64,000 nucleotides of DNA from NCBI GenBank assembly GCA_949775045.1, contig OX459101.1:5814894-5878893 (forward strand), in the 5' to 3' direction. This document shows positions 1 through 10,724 of this stretch, piece after piece. Source of the DNA: Metridium senile (lineage: Eukaryota; Cnidaria; Anthozoa; Actiniaria; Metridiidae). A program made the translations under genes and the position numbers. Under the pieces are notes generated by a model. That model had not been told where the DNA came from, ran no database searches, and worked only from the letters and a program-made list of their open reading frames with translations. Position 1 is the first letter of the stretch. The number at the start of each line of letters is the position of its first letter.

Positions 1-213
1 TAAAGTATTGTTTCCTTTCGCATTTGATATTTCTGGTTGAGTGATAGTCACTAATTAATAGTCACTAAATAGCAACTATTAATAAATAACTTTTTCTTCC
101 ATGGTCTTAGTGTTTTCGCTCTACTTTCAAATATAGCTTTTAGTGTTGATATTTTGTTGTCTTTTGACTGTGTCAATCATCAATCCCCGTTTTATGTCAT
201 TGTTTTATTTTAG

Positions 214-402
214 TTATCAATTGTACTATACCCACCCCTAGTGGAGTTCTTCAGAAGGGTCGATGTGAAAACCATTACGGTGGGACGTGTAACTTTACAT
301 GTCCCTATGGTTACCGAATGGTTGGCGTGGCAACGTTGAACTGCTTAGCAACAAATGGAGGATCACCAGGAGTATGGGATAGACAACTGCCCAGGTGTGA
401 AG
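214..402 (+). CDS. Gene 1 exon: sushi/CCP domain
   Basis: The exon follows a ttttag acceptor and ends GAAG|gtaagc, phase 1 at both ends, 189 nt. It reads INCTIPTPSG.., then ..GTCNFTCPYGYRMVG.., then ..LPRCEG. The four-Cys pattern with CxFxCPxGY and a late Trp before the last Cys is the CCP fold. It starts inside a codon, so coding sequence continues upstream of the window. Confidence 0.85.
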
Positions 403-570
403 GTAAGCTCATCTTAAAAAGACATCGAAACATTACGCGTGGATTTATGTTGTAGAAAAATATCTCTTTTCTTATTATTTCTATAATAATGATAATAAGA
501 AAGATCAAGAACATCATTGAGTTGAGGTTCGCGCGCGGACGTAAATATGTTTAATTTGGCCCGACTCAGG

Positions 571-1927
571 TTCATTTATCACCATTACCATCAATATCAT
601 CACATCAATATCATCATCATCCAGCACCATCATAGTTTTAATAGTATCAATTGTTCTCATCAATGTTGTCATTATCACCATTACCATCACTATCATCACA
701 TCAACATCATCATCATCATCCAGCACCATCATAGTTTTAATAGTATCAATGTTTCTCATCAATGCTGTCATTATCACCATTACCATCACTATCATCACAT
801 CAACATTATCATAATCCAGCACCATCATAGTTTTAATAGTATCAATGTTTCTCATCAATGCTGTCATTATCACCATTACCATCACTATCATCACATCAAC
901 ATCATCATCATCCAGCACCATCATAGTTTTAAAAGTATCAATGTTTCTCATCAATGCTGTCATTATCACCATTACCATCACTATCATCACATAAACATCA
1001 TCATCATCCAGCACCATCATAGTTTTAATAGTATCAATGTTTCTCATCAATGTTGTCATTGCCATCACTATCATCACATCAACATCATCATCATCATCCA
1101 GCACCATCATAGTTTTAATAGTATCAATGTTTCTCAGCAATGTTGTCATTATCACCATCACTATCATCACATAAACATCATCATCATCCAGCACCATCAT
1201 AGTTTTAATAGTATCAATGTTTCTCAGCAATGTTGCCATTATCACCATCACTATCATCACATAACATCATCATCATCCAGCACCATCATAGTTTTAATAG
1301 TATCAATGTTTCTCAGCAATGTTGTCATTATCACCATCACTATCATCACATAACATCATCATCATCCAGCACCATCATAGTTTTAATAGTATCAATGTTT
1401 CTCAGCAATGTTGTCATTATCACCATCACTATCATCACATAACATCATCATCATCCAGCACCATCATAGTTTTAATAGTATCAATGTTTCTCAGCAATGT
1501 TGTCATTATCACCATCACTATCATCACATAACATCATCATCATCCAGCACCATCATAGTTTTAATAGTATCAATGTTTCTCAGCAATGTTGTCATTATCA
1601 CCATCACTATCATCACATAACATCATCATCATCCAGCACCATCATAGTTTTAATAGTATCAATGTTTCTCAGCAATGTTGTCATTATCACCATCACTATC
1701 ATCACATAACATCATCATCATCCAGCACCATCATAGTTTTAATAGTATCAATGTTTCTCAGCAATGTTGCCATTATCACCATCACTATCATCACATAAAC
1801 ATCATCATCATCCAGCACCATCATAGTTTTAATAGTATCAATGTTTCTCATCAATGTTGTCATTATCACCATTATCATCACATCAACATCATCATCATCA
1901 TCATAGTTTTAATAGTATCAATGTTTC
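571..1927. repeat. 89-bp minisatellite in a gene 1 intron
   Basis: About fourteen to fifteen head-to-tail units. The units from about 1230 to 1750 repeat with an exact 89-bp spacing; earlier units are length variants. Each contains an ATC/CAC-rich stretch, the segment agttttaatagtatcaatg and tctca(g/t)caatgttgtc. The overlapping His/Ile-rich and Met/Asp-rich open frames on both strands are by-products of the repeat. The next exon's acceptor lies directly at its 3' edge. Confidence 0.9.
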
Positions 1928-1938
1928 TGCATGTACAG

Positions 1939-2124
1939 CTATTATTTGTCCAGTTCCTCCAACACCTGCCAATGCTATCAAGTCAAATTGTAATGGTCAA
2001 GTCAGCGAGTCAGTTGGTACAGTATGCCAATTTACCTGTATGCACGGCTTTCAACCATCAGCTGTACAGACGAGAACATGTCTTGCTAATGGAACATGGT
2101 CTGATACGCCGTTGGTTTGCTACT
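1939..2124 (+). CDS. Gene 1 exon: sushi/CCP domain
   Basis: Acceptor atgtacag at 1931-1938, donor T|gtaagt, phase 1 both ends, 186 nt. The reading contains IICPVPPTPANAIKSNC, then GTVCQFTCMHGFQPS, RTCLANGTWSDTPLVC. The Cys spacing and the NGTWS motif before the last Cys are diagnostic of CCP. The exon begins immediately after the 89-bp minisatellite. Confidence 0.88.
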
Positions 2125-2179
2125 GTAAGTAATATTTTGTATAATAATGGTTTGTAGAATAATTGGTGGTTTGATTTTT

Positions 2180-2530
2180 TTAATTTGTCTTGGTTGATTG
2201 ATTTTTGGTTGATTTCTGGTAGTATTTCTTCCGTTCGTTTGTTACTCCCTTTAAATCCCTCCCTCCATCTCTCCCTCCCTCTCTTATTTCATCATTCTCT
2301 CCTTTCTTTCTTCCTTTCTTCCTTTCTTCCTTTCTACCTTCCTTCATTCCTTCCTTCCTTCCCTCCTCCCTCAATCACTCGCTCCCTTTCCTTCCTCCCT
2401 CCCTCCCTCTTCCTTTCCTCCCACCTTCCCTCCTCGCTCTCTCCCTCCCTTTTTTTTCCTTTCCTCCCTCCCTCCCTTCCTCCTTCTCCCCTCCCTCCCT
2501 CACTCCCTCCCTTCCTTTCTTCATAATTTT
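2180..2530. repeat. Pyrimidine-rich (CCCT/CCTT)n tract in intron
   Basis: A 350-bp strand-asymmetric polypyrimidine stretch of cctt, ccct and tttc units. Open frames here are low-complexity Ser/Leu/Pro or Glu/Gly/Arg translations and are not genes. A second T-rich intronic stretch lies at 2930-3250 (ttg/ttc units). Confidence 0.8.
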
Positions 2531-2614
2531 CTTCCATTCACCGTTCATTCCGTCAATCGTTTTAAAAAAAAGTTTATAACTTAAACTGCTGACATACATA
2601 ATTGTTTGTTCTAG

Positions 2615-2803
2615 CTGTTGCATGTCATCCTCTCATAAAACCAAAGTTTGGCTCTCTCGCCCCATCCACATGTCTAAATGGTGGAAAATACAACGACATT
2701 TGCTACTTGACTTGTCGTAATGGCTTTAATATCAAAGGAACTACAGCAAGAACGTGTGGATCAAATGGACGCTGGACAGGACTTAATGATACCCAATGTG
2801 AAG
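2615..2803 (+). CDS. Gene 1 exon: sushi/CCP domain
   Basis: Acceptor tgttctag, donor GAAG|gtacgt, phase 1 both ends, 189 nt. The reading VACHPLIKPKFGSLAPSTC, then YNDICYLTCRNGFNIKG, RTCGSNGRWTG, CEG has the CCP Cys pattern and the NGRWTG signature. Confidence 0.88.
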
Positions 2804-2929
2804 GTACGTGAGCACACTATTTTATCAACAGATAATGGACTGCATGCAGATAAAAATTGTGAGGTGCGTATTGTGATGTGATGTTTTTAATTTTTCATTG
2901 TGGGGGCCGTTTTTGAATATGGCTGGCGA

Positions 2930-3250
2930 TCTTGTTCTTGTTGTTCGTTGCTTTCTTTGTTGTTGTTGAACTCTTGTTCTTGTTCTTTTTTTTTTTTTTT
3001 TTTTAATAATTTTTTTTTCTTCTTATGTTTTTGTTTTCTTGTTCGTGTTAAGGTTTTCAGTGTTCTTATTCTTGTTCTTGTTCTTCATTTTCTTGTGGTT
3101 GTTGTGGTTGTGGTTGTTGTTGTTGTTCTTCTTGCTTTTGTTCTTCTTCATTTTCATCTTGTTATTGCCCTTCTTCTTCTTCTTTTTCTTTTTTTCTTTT
3201 CATTCTTCCGTATTATTGTTGTTCTTATTTTTCTTCTTCGTATTCATTTA
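2930..3250. repeat. T-rich low-complexity tract (ttg/ttc) in intron
   Basis: Nearly pure pyrimidine/thymine microsatellite-like sequence, ending about 20 bp before the acceptor of the HYR exon. The Leu/Phe-rich open frames across it are compositional. It doubles as an exaggerated polypyrimidine tract for the following 3' splice site. Confidence 0.75.
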
Positions 3251-3270
3251 TTTTGTTTTACTAATTACAG

Positions 3271-3519
3271 ATGATATGCCACCAACGTTCAATAACACCT
3301 GTCCTGTCGACCAAATCCTCAATCTAGGATCCTGCGCAAGCAATATAACTGTGAGCTGGATTCCTCCTGTTGCAAGTGACAATTCTGGAAGTGTTAGAGT
3401 ACAAAGACCAAGCTTGCAACCGCCTGTGATATTGAGCGATGGAATCTACACATTGAATTACACAGCAGAAGATGCAGCAGGCAACAGGAGAAGCTGTGTG
3501 TTCAAGATACAGATTACAA
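3271..3519 (+). CDS. Gene 1 exon: HYR domain
   Basis: Acceptor ctaattacag, donor ACAA|gtaagc, 249 nt, phase 1 both ends. It begins DMPPTFNNTCPVDQI, then VSWIPPVASDNSG, DGIYTLNYTAEDAAGN, CVFKIQI. The P-x-F..CP start, the SDNSG core and YTAxDxAGN..C.F.I end are the HYR (hyalin repeat, Ig-like) signature. The 249-nt length equals that of several other HYR exons in the window. Confidence 0.9.
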
Positions 3520-3840
3520 GTAAGCACTACGTAAAAGTAGTTGGAGAGGCTTCGGCTCGTAAAATTGTTTGGTCAGTCATTATTTTATTAGTGTTGTTTC
3601 TAATTTTCGTGTCTCTCTTTTTTCGTAAAGAGAAGCTTGATAGCCCCAAAATGTAAAAAAACCTACATAAGAAATCTCCATCAATCATCACAAATTTTGA
3701 AAGCCTGCTTCACACGAACCATCAACAGACTGTTGAGACTTAGCTACTCAGTATAAGTAAATAGTAGGGCACAAATGTTTTTCAAAGAAAAAAGGAGATT
3801 GATTGATTGACTGAGTCATGTGGAATTGCATCTATTGCAG
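3520..3840. other. Gene 1 intron, no feature seen
   Basis: About 320 bp between the HYR and next CCP exons. I see no coding signal, inverted repeat or tandem repeat beyond a short gattgatt run just before the acceptor. Confidence 0.6.
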
Positions 3841-4020
3841 GAAGATCCTGCCGGAATCTATCACCTCCTCTGAATGGTGTAATAGCCTCAATGACGTGTA
3901 TAAACTATTATGGTTCTGTTGCTGTCATCGGCTGTAAGCCTGGATACTCCATTAATGGTCCTTATACACGAACATGCACGTCTAATGGTCAGTGGTCGGG
4001 TGTATCTACGACATGCACTC
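3841..4020 (+). CDS. Gene 1 exon: sushi/CCP domain
   Basis: Acceptor ctattgcag, donor ACTC|gtaagt, 180 nt, phase 1 both ends. It reads RSCRNLSPPLNGVIAS, then GSVAVIGCKPGYSINGP, RTCTSNGQWSG, TTCT. This is a compact CCP domain with the GCxPGY and NGxWSG hallmarks. Confidence 0.88.
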
Positions 4021-4026
4021 GTAAGT

Positions 4027-4880
4027 ATGTAGAATTGACAGGCAGATAGACAGACACACAGACATTGGACTATGTAAAGACAGACAGACATGCAAAAAGA
4101 TATTATACAGATACTAGAGAGACAGGCAGGCAGGCAGGCAGACAGACCGACCGACATACATTATACATTATATAAAGACAGATAGACAGACGGGAATCCA
4201 GGCAGACAGACATACATAGACAGACGGGAATCCAGACAGACAGACATACATTCTATAAAAACAGATAGACAGACGGGCATACAGGCAGACAGACATACAT
4301 TATATAAAGACAGATAGACAGACGGGAATCCAGACAGACAGACATACATTATATAAAGACAGATAGACAGACGGGAATCCAGACAGACAGATATACATTC
4401 TATAAAGACATATAAACAGACGGGCATACAGACAGACAGACATACATTATACAATGGCAGATAGAACGACGGGCATACAGACAGACATACATACATTATA
4501 TAACGACAGATAAAAAGACGGGCATACAGACAGACAGACATACATTCTATAAAGACAAGATAGACAGACGGGAATCCAGACAGACAGACATACATTCTAT
4601 AAAGACAGATAGACAGACGGGCATACAGACAGACAGACATACATTATACAATGACAGATAGAACGACGGGCATACAGACAGACAGACATACATTATACAA
4701 CGACAGATAGAAAGACGGGCATACAGACAGACAGACATACATTCTATAAAGACAAGATAGACAGACGGGAATCCAGACAGACAGACATACATTCTATAAG
4801 GACAGATAGACAGACGGGAATCCAGACAGACAGACAGACATTCTATAAAGACAGATAGACAAACAGGCAGAAATACAGAG
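4027..4880. repeat. GACA-rich minisatellite in gene 1 intron
   Basis: About 850 bp of variable units of roughly 45-50 bp built from agacagac, cgggaatcc or cgggcata, and acattctataaag. The Cys/Val/Leu-rich open frames on the minus strand are products of the repeat. Confidence 0.85.
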
Positions 4881-4976
4881 AGACATTATTTAAAGACAGT
4901 TTGAGTTAGTTTGAGACTGTCCCATTTATTTTGCAAACTTTAACATTATTTTTTCCTTTCTCCCTATTCACAACAG

Positions 4977-5180
4977 AAATCACTTGTCAACCGCCTCCAC
5001 CATTAAAGTTTGGTATCATTGAGCCTAGTAAGTGTACTACCGGGCTTCCTGTTGTGTCTGGTACGTTTTGTCTGTTTAAGTGTAACATTTCCAATGGTTT
5101 CAAGAACGTTGGAGCAGCACAATCCACTTGCACTATAAATGGAACGTGGTCGGAAGACGTCACCAAGATTCACTGTAAAG
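4977..5180 (+). CDS. Gene 1 exon: sushi/CCP domain
   Basis: Acceptor ttcacaacag, donor AAAG|gtttgt, 204 nt, phase 1 both ends. The reading ITCQPPPPLKFGIIEPSKC, then SGTFCLFKCNISNGFKN, STCTINGTWSED, IHC fits CCP with slightly long loops. Confidence 0.85.
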
Positions 5181-6134
5181 GTTTGTATGTTAAAACAAGC
5201 AAACATTTGTTTTTTAATTAATTTCTATCAGTATGAAAAGGCATATTATCACAAGTTTTTTTTATCGAATATTACACCGTATAAAAAAGGTACAGCGCAC
5301 AATGTGGCTTGCGCATACAATCATGAGGAGTTAGTATGTATAATGTAATTTAATGTGCTCGTGTATAGCTTATTTCACATCGTCTCAATGCACATTACAT
5401 TTTACTATACATATACAGACCTCTCTTTAAATCGTCCATTGGGCTTACAATCAAGCTGAGTTGACCTTCACAAAAAACACAAGGTCAACCAATCAGAAAT
5501 GAGGATTCAACATCATATTTTGATTAGCATGTCCCATTATTCTGCCAAGAAAATTTATTAAATACAAGTTCTTCCTTCTTTAAATTAATCGTAAACGCTA
5601 GTCAAACACATGGTGGTATTATATTTCAATCAACAAGAACAAAAAAGTCTACATTGTATAATTTGAAAATGCTCAAAAATTGCTAGCCAAAAATAGTGAC
5701 CTATAATTCCTTTCGTGTGAGGCGATCAACTTTGCTGGATAAGTATCTGATGAAGTATATAATAAAATGTGTGATTAAGGCGCACACTCCAGTCACGCGG
5801 CTTCCAATAGCGGCATAAAAAATTATTGTCGCAGCCAAAGCTACAGTCTCCACTCTGAACCTTACAAAGGATTTAATACAAATCCTTATAAAATATATAT
5901 TGAATTTTATATTTAATGCTATTTCTCCTATGCTCAACCGGTATGAGCTAAAACTTTTGCTTCTTACTAATATGGAGGTGCTCTTTTCATTTCTGATGTT
6001 CATTTTGACACAGCTGTTCGATTTAAAAGGGGTAGGGTCACGTGAACTGTTGTTGCAAAAGGCATATTAGCTGGTGCTATCTCTAGGGCTTCGACGGTTT
6101 TTTAAATAGGTGAATAATCTTTCATTTTTTTCAG
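5181..6134. repeat. Gene 1 intron with degenerate MITE-like segment
   Basis: A 950-bp intron. Around 5810-5870 it contains a segment (caaagctacagtctccact) matching both arms of the inverted-repeat element at 10028-10338. It ends at about 6100 with ttttttaaataggtg, like the edge of that element, so an old, decayed copy is present between about 5700 and 6110. Nothing else is recognised. Confidence 0.45.
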
Positions 6135-6383
6135 ATGTTCAGCGTCCCGTTCTTTTGTGTCCTAGAGATAAAACCATTAACACAGATTCTGGTAAAGCTT
6201 ATGCTACTTACTCATGGACTCTACCTGTGCCTCAGGATAACTCTGGAGAAAAACTTACCCTAACGGTCAGCGGCGGCATTAGCCCTCCTTATCCGTTCAA
6301 TGTGGGAGATACATTTGTTCGCTATAGTACAAAAGATTCTGCTGGACTAGAAGCAAGCTGCGGGTTTAAAGTAACGGTACAAG
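6135..6383 (+). CDS. Gene 1 exon: HYR domain
   Basis: Acceptor tttttttcag, donor CAAG|gtaaca, 249 nt, phase 1. It reads DVQRPVLLCPRDKTI, then YSWTLPVPQDNSGEKL, GDTFVRYSTKDSAGLE, SCGFKVTV. The CP motif, QDNSG core and Y-T-D-x-AG-x-x-x-C-F-x-V end define HYR. Confidence 0.9.
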
Positions 6384-6798
6384 GTAACATTATTATTGTA
6401 AATGTATTGTTTACTTGATTAATGGTATTTGTTTGTAATTTGTACATTTTAGTAATTGTACTGAAACTTTTAAAAAAATCATATATTTTACATTTCATTT
6501 GTTCTCTTTTTTTCTTCTTATTAGATAAGTTTATATTTTAACCTTTTGTCTCATTATTTCCTTTCCTTTCCTATATTTTCCTTTCCATTTCTCTCCTTTC
6601 TTTTCCGTTTCTTTCCTTTCGTTTCATTTCATTTCATTTTAGTTTCCTTTCCTTTTCTTTTTTATTCCACTTCAATTCACTTTCTTTCCTTTCACTTCTC
6701 TTTCTATTCCATTCCTCTATTGTTTCACTTTTCAACCCTTCATTTATATTTTTATAATACATCGTTTCTAATTTTTATCACTCATTCACTTTCAACAG
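6384..6798. repeat. Intron with (TTTCC)n-like tract
   Basis: The intron between two HYR exons. Positions 6545-6725 are a diverged tttcc/tttca microsatellite that gives a long Phe/Ser frame. No other feature is seen. Confidence 0.65.
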
Positions 6799-7035
6799 AT
6801 AAAGAGCCACCCAAAAACGTTACCTGCCCTGCTAATAAAGAAGTTAAAAGCGCCAAAAGAAACACCAAAGTGTACTTCCCTAAAGCAGTTTTCAGTGATA
6901 ATGTTGGCGTTACACACATAGTGACAGATAGGGTAAACGGTTCGATGTTAACATGGGGAGAATATGATATCATGTACACAGCATATGACAAAGCTGGGAA
7001 TAAAGGGACGTGTACTATGAAATTACTTGTGATTG
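6799..7035 (+). CDS. Gene 1 exon: HYR domain
   Basis: Acceptor tttcaacag, donor ATTG|gtgagt, 237 nt, phase 1. It reads DKEPPKNVTCPANKEV, then VYFPKAVFSDNVGVT, WGEYDIMYTAYDKAGN, CTMKLLVI. It is a HYR domain with the SDN core and the YTAxDxAGN..C end. The preceding intron is pyrimidine-rich. Confidence 0.88.
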
Positions 7036-7721
7036 GTGAGTAATACAAGAAGAGTGAGAATGATGGTGATTAAAGGTGATGGTAATGACTATGTTGCAGT
7101 TATGATGATAGTGATGATAATGATGATTATGACGAATGCTGATAATAATATGATGATGATAATGATCAATTTTCATGATGATTGGCATAAATAATGACCA
7201 GTGAAATATATGTTTATGATGGTGGTAGTGGTAATGGAGATGATGGTGAAAATGAAGATTGGGAGTAATCAGTGACATTGATATTATTATATACGTTAAA
7301 TAAGCAATGATAGAATGATTTTCATATGACCGTGAAAGAATAGGTAAACTAATATACACTTAATGACTGGTCCCGAGGGAAACAAAAACTAACTGGTTTC
7401 ACGAGGGATCAGTCATTAAGCGTTTTGTTATATAGCTAATCATTTTAGACAAGTAAATTAGGAAAATTTGAATTTTTATTCAATGCGCTGGGCAATTGTA
7501 TCCCGGTCGGGATACAATTAGATTTAACTAGTATCACGTGAGCATCTATCAACCAATGAGAATACTCGTTATATAGTCAAAATAACACTAAACCATTGTT
7601 TTCTTTTATTCTTTATTACCATAAACTAAATGGTCTAGATCTATTTTCTTGCACGGTCTTATGAAAATCACTCTAATCTCTCCTTCTCCACTAAACAATT
7701 GCTATATTCTTGTGCATCAAG
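7036..7721. repeat. Intron: GAT-rich tract and short palindromes
   Basis: 7040-7260 is a gat/gatgat-rich degenerate microsatellite. 7360-7425 and 7480-7530 contain short inverted repeats (gactggtcccgag with a degraded partner; tatcccggtcgggata). No coding signal is seen. Confidence 0.6.
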
Positions 7722-7919
7722 GTACATCAGCTTGTAAAAGACCAGGACCTCCAGCTAACGGAGCCATCGCTTGTCACAGTAAACTCGTGTCTATGCTTTG
7801 TACCGTGCATTGTAACCCTGGATATACCTTTGCTTTTCGACCAAATATCCTTTTTTGCGGCGCATCGGATGGCAAGTGGATGAATAAGAAAAAGAAACCG
7901 GACATTCAAGAATGTTCAG
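7722..7919 (+). CDS. Gene 1 exon: sushi/CCP domain
   Basis: Acceptor gtgcatcaag, donor TCAG|gtttgg, 198 nt, phase 1. It reads TSACKRPGPPANGAIAC, then SMLCTVHCNPGYTFAF, LFCGASDGKWMN, QECSG. The four Cys and C-x-PGY motif fit CCP; the Trp lies in GKWM. Confidence 0.85.
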
Positions 7920-8227
7920 GTTTGGAAAATATAATGTTTAATATAATATATAATATAATTCCAGTTTGTTCGGGTTAGGGTTAGTGTGTGTGCTTTTAAT
8001 TTATTTATTTGTTTGTTTATTTGTAATTTTTGGGGGTCAGTTTTTTGGTTTGTTTGTTACGAACAATGAGATAGAGAGATATGAATAATTGCCGAAGGTT
8101 TCAATCTCTATCATTGCAAGCTCTTTGCTAGCTAGTTTATCTCCGATACAAAGGCACGGCAACAATTAAAATAACTCAGAGTACTTTCAAACTATTTAAG
8201 TGACTTTTAGAATTATTTTATTTTTAG

Positions 8228-8683
8228 CAAAGAAACCTGCTAAAATTGAATATGACGTTTATTTGTATTACCTCGTCAACAACTGCGACGAACAAAACGA
8301 TGCTGAAGTAAAAGACAAATTTCGCAAAATAATGAAAGTCCTTTTTGGAAATTTGGAGCATGGGTATTGCCAGGGCCAGTGTACACACGACAATATTCAC
8401 ATCAAATGCGGTAAAACTGACGATAAACGGCGAAAACGAAGTGTGGACAAGCAAGAAACTCTAGTAATCGACTTCCAAGTTAAGATTCCCTTCCCAGAGA
8501 ACAGTACTTCAAATATCAATACCACTTTAAAGAATGTTCAAACTACAGTGTTTAAAGCTATGAACAGCAGTGCATCAAGTCTAGAAGTGAATGGAGTGAG
8601 ACTAACGTTAGCAAAGGCACCATCATTACGTTATGTCGGCTTGTCATGCGCAGAAGGCGAAGTTCTCAATGGTGAAAGTTGTG
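8228..8683 (+). CDS. Gene 1 exon: 152-residue juxta-Cys-rich domain with furin-like site
   Basis: Acceptor atttttag, donor TGTG|gtaggt, 456 nt, phase 1 both ends. The exon encodes a single domain I do not recognise. It has an N-terminal half with KIEYDVYLYYLVNNCDEQN and Cys pairs (YCQGQC, KCGK). A highly basic DDKRRKRSVDK motif follows, matching a furin/proprotein-convertase site. A beta-rich half comes after (LVIDFQVKIPFPENS, NNT-type glycosylation sites), closing with LSCAEGEVLNGESCG. It sits directly before the Cys-rich module, the position of a cleavage/hinge domain in SEA-like or sushi-HYR proteins. Gene 2 lacks it. The function is unknown; processing into two chains is an inference from the RRKR motif. 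Confidence 0.8.
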
Positions 8684-9341
8684 GTAGGTTTTTAGAAACT
8701 ACTTTAAAGCAGGACAGTCCGTACTATTGATTGGAAATTGAAGAAAACAATATTATCTGCGCATCTCCCTCTTGTTAAATCTTCAACTTGTTTTGATTGG
8801 AGTTTTCACGTAAAAGTACGAACTGTTCTGCAGTCGAAATGGCAGGTTATATCTGTATAAAGGTTGCTACAATCTTGGACATAAATAGTTGACACTCGCT
8901 GTAAATGCTTGATACTATCCATTTCACAACCATTTTTTCCCCTCCCACCCCCACCCCTAAACAATATTGATATTCCTGAGAAAGAAACACCTTCAGGGAA
9001 CACAACATTGCATTGGGGGGAGGGGGTATCAAAATACAATCGTTATAGTGATATTTAGCGATGAAAATACAAAAAAATGATTACGTTTTCAAACAGTTTC
9101 AATATTTATGTCCAAGATTGTAGTCAACGAGACTGCGTACTAAAAACAGCTAATAACCAAATGGACTTTGCCAAGCCCTTGGACTATGCAGATGTAGACG
9201 TAGATCAATTTATCCATCCATCCATTAATTTATGCATTCATACTTCTCACGTTGTTGGTTTTAGGGAGTTAGGTGTTGATAAGGTTAATATTGACATAAT
9301 CAGATTTGTTCAGTAATATTCACAATAATATATTATTTCAG
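8684..9341. other. Gene 1 intron, no clear feature
   Basis: 660 bp between the 152-residue domain and the Cys-rich module. A G/C-rich patch around 8935-9030 (cccctcccacccccacccct and gggggagggggta) forms a weak inverted repeat resembling the tips of the MITE at 21872. No exon is supported. Confidence 0.5.
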
Positions 9342-9500
9342 CTGGTTGTCCACCCGGCTACTTCTTTGAATCATCAAGCAAGACATGCGCAGTGTGTCCA
9401 GTGGATCACTATCAGAGTGAAGAAGGAAAAACATCATGTATGTCTTGTCCATCCGGGACATCAACGTTGAATGAAACAGGATCCAAGACATGTTCAAAAG
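9342..9500 (+). CDS. Gene 1 exon: GCC2/GCC3 (ephrin-receptor-like) Cys-rich module
   Basis: Acceptor ttatttcag, donor AAAG|gtgcac, 159 nt, phase 1. It reads GCPPGYFFESSSKTCAVC, then PVDHYQSEEGKTSC, CPSGTSTLNETGSKTC. The C-PPG-x(n)-C-x2-C-P-x-Y-Q-x(n)-C-x2-C-P-G-T pattern is the GCC2_GCC3/ephrin_rec_like fold known from SVEP1, SCUBE and Eph receptors. The homologous exon of gene 2 (52308-52466) differs at only a handful of residues. Confidence 0.9.
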
Positions 9501-9521
9501 GTGCACCTCTTGTCACGTTTG

Positions 9522-9808
9522 TAATGATATACACCTATTTCAAAAAGGTTGTCATCGCCAAAGGCGATAGGCTATAGGCGATAGGTCATTCCAAGACCCA
9601 AGTGCACTATAGGTATAATCTTAAATCGTGAATATAATGCCAACTCCACTAAACAATGATTGTTGGAGCTGACATCATTAAAATTCAAACACGGCGGCAT
9701 TCACGATTTAAGATTAACCCATAGTACACTTGGGTCTTGAAACGGCCTATCACCTATCGCCAATCGCCTTTGGCATTGACAACCTTTATTCAAATAGGTG
9801 TATACCAA
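9522..9808. repeat. Inverted-repeat MITE in gene 1 intron
   Basis: The ends are inverted copies: atacacctatttcaaa on the left and ttcaaataggtgtata on the right, continuing inward with ggttgtcat.cgcc / ggc.ttgacaacc and a second inner pair around the word taagatt. Fully foldable, no coding capacity. Confidence 0.8.
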
Positions 9809-10013
9809 CCAGAATCAACTAGCTTAGTGACTGACCGTTTGATATTTGCGGAGGGTGTGGTCAATTCGATGCTCGATATTTTTCCCACCCTCAAATATGG
9901 TGTTAAAGGGTCGCGATATGTTTTTCCGTATTTGCTCTACTGTTGCACGATATTTTCTAACCCCTAACTCCCCTACTAAAATATCGATTTATCCCTCTCC
10001 AACACCTACGTTT

Positions 10014-10345
10014 TGGTGTACAAAATATACTCCTATTTCAATAATCGTTGTCGCAATCAAAGCTGTAGTCTACACTGTGAAGCTTGCAAAGGATGTCGGT
10101 ATTTCTTCTCGTGTTATCGGTTTATTCATATAGGATATTTTGGTTGTACGTGGTTGTGTTATATGACAATAACAAGTTGTTGCAGTGGTAGATGATAAAA
10201 TAAATAAAACGTGTAAAAAAAAACGTGTAATAAATCTGTTCAGAAAATATATTCATATTACCGACATCCTTTGCAGGCTTCAGAGTGTGGACTGTAGCTT
10301 TGTTTGCGACAACGATTTTTTTAAATAGGTGTATATCATATAGGT
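10014..10345. repeat. Inverted-repeat MITE, related to 9522-9808
   Basis: The left arm (atactcctatttcaataatc, then caaagctgtagtctacactg) is inverted on the right (cagagtgtggactgtagctttg, then ttaaataggtgtat). The tips match those of the element at 9522-9808 and an older fragment near 5821. Three members of one family therefore sit in introns of this gene. Confidence 0.75.
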
Positions 10346-10591
10346 TCATAACTATGATATACATACAATTTTTACGTAATTTTCTTGCGACGCTTTCTTT
10401 AACTTCGTTCGGTCTCACCTTTCATGATCTACGTTTACAACATTTGCCCATTTAGGTGTATGTTCAATGCTCCAGCCTAATTTGACGGGGAAAAGCATCA
10501 AAAATCTACCATTTGACCATTCATAAAAAATGTAAACAAACGTTCAGTCAAATCTAATTGTTGGGTTTTTTTTCTTTCTTTTTTTTTCCAG

Positions 10592-10724
10592 CCGAAAACA
10601 AGAAATCCTTAGATCCTGGAAAAGTTATTTCAACTGTTGTACTACCAGTGGTGGTTGCACTTGTTGTGGTTATAGTCGTTGCAGCTATTGCCTTCTTCCT
10701 TTATAGGCGCTTTAGGCACCCGAG
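10592..10724 (+). CDS. Gene 1 exon: transmembrane segment
   Basis: Acceptor tttttttccag, donor CCGAG|gtatca, 133 nt, entering in phase 1 and leaving in phase 2. It encodes AENKKSLDPGKVIST, then a hydrophobic VVLPVVVALVVVIVVAAIAF, FFLY, and a stop-transfer RRFRHPR. This is a single-pass TM helix with the expected cytoplasmic basic cluster. The homologous exon in gene 2 (54167-54305) has the same phases. Confidence 0.9.

Noticed and set aside
514..2157. His/Ile-rich and Met/Asp-rich ORFs
   Set aside because: They are translations of the 89-bp intronic minisatellite, and the flanking exons splice around it.
4161..4792. Cys/Val-rich ORFs on the minus strand
   Set aside because: Translation of the GACA-rich minisatellite in an intron.
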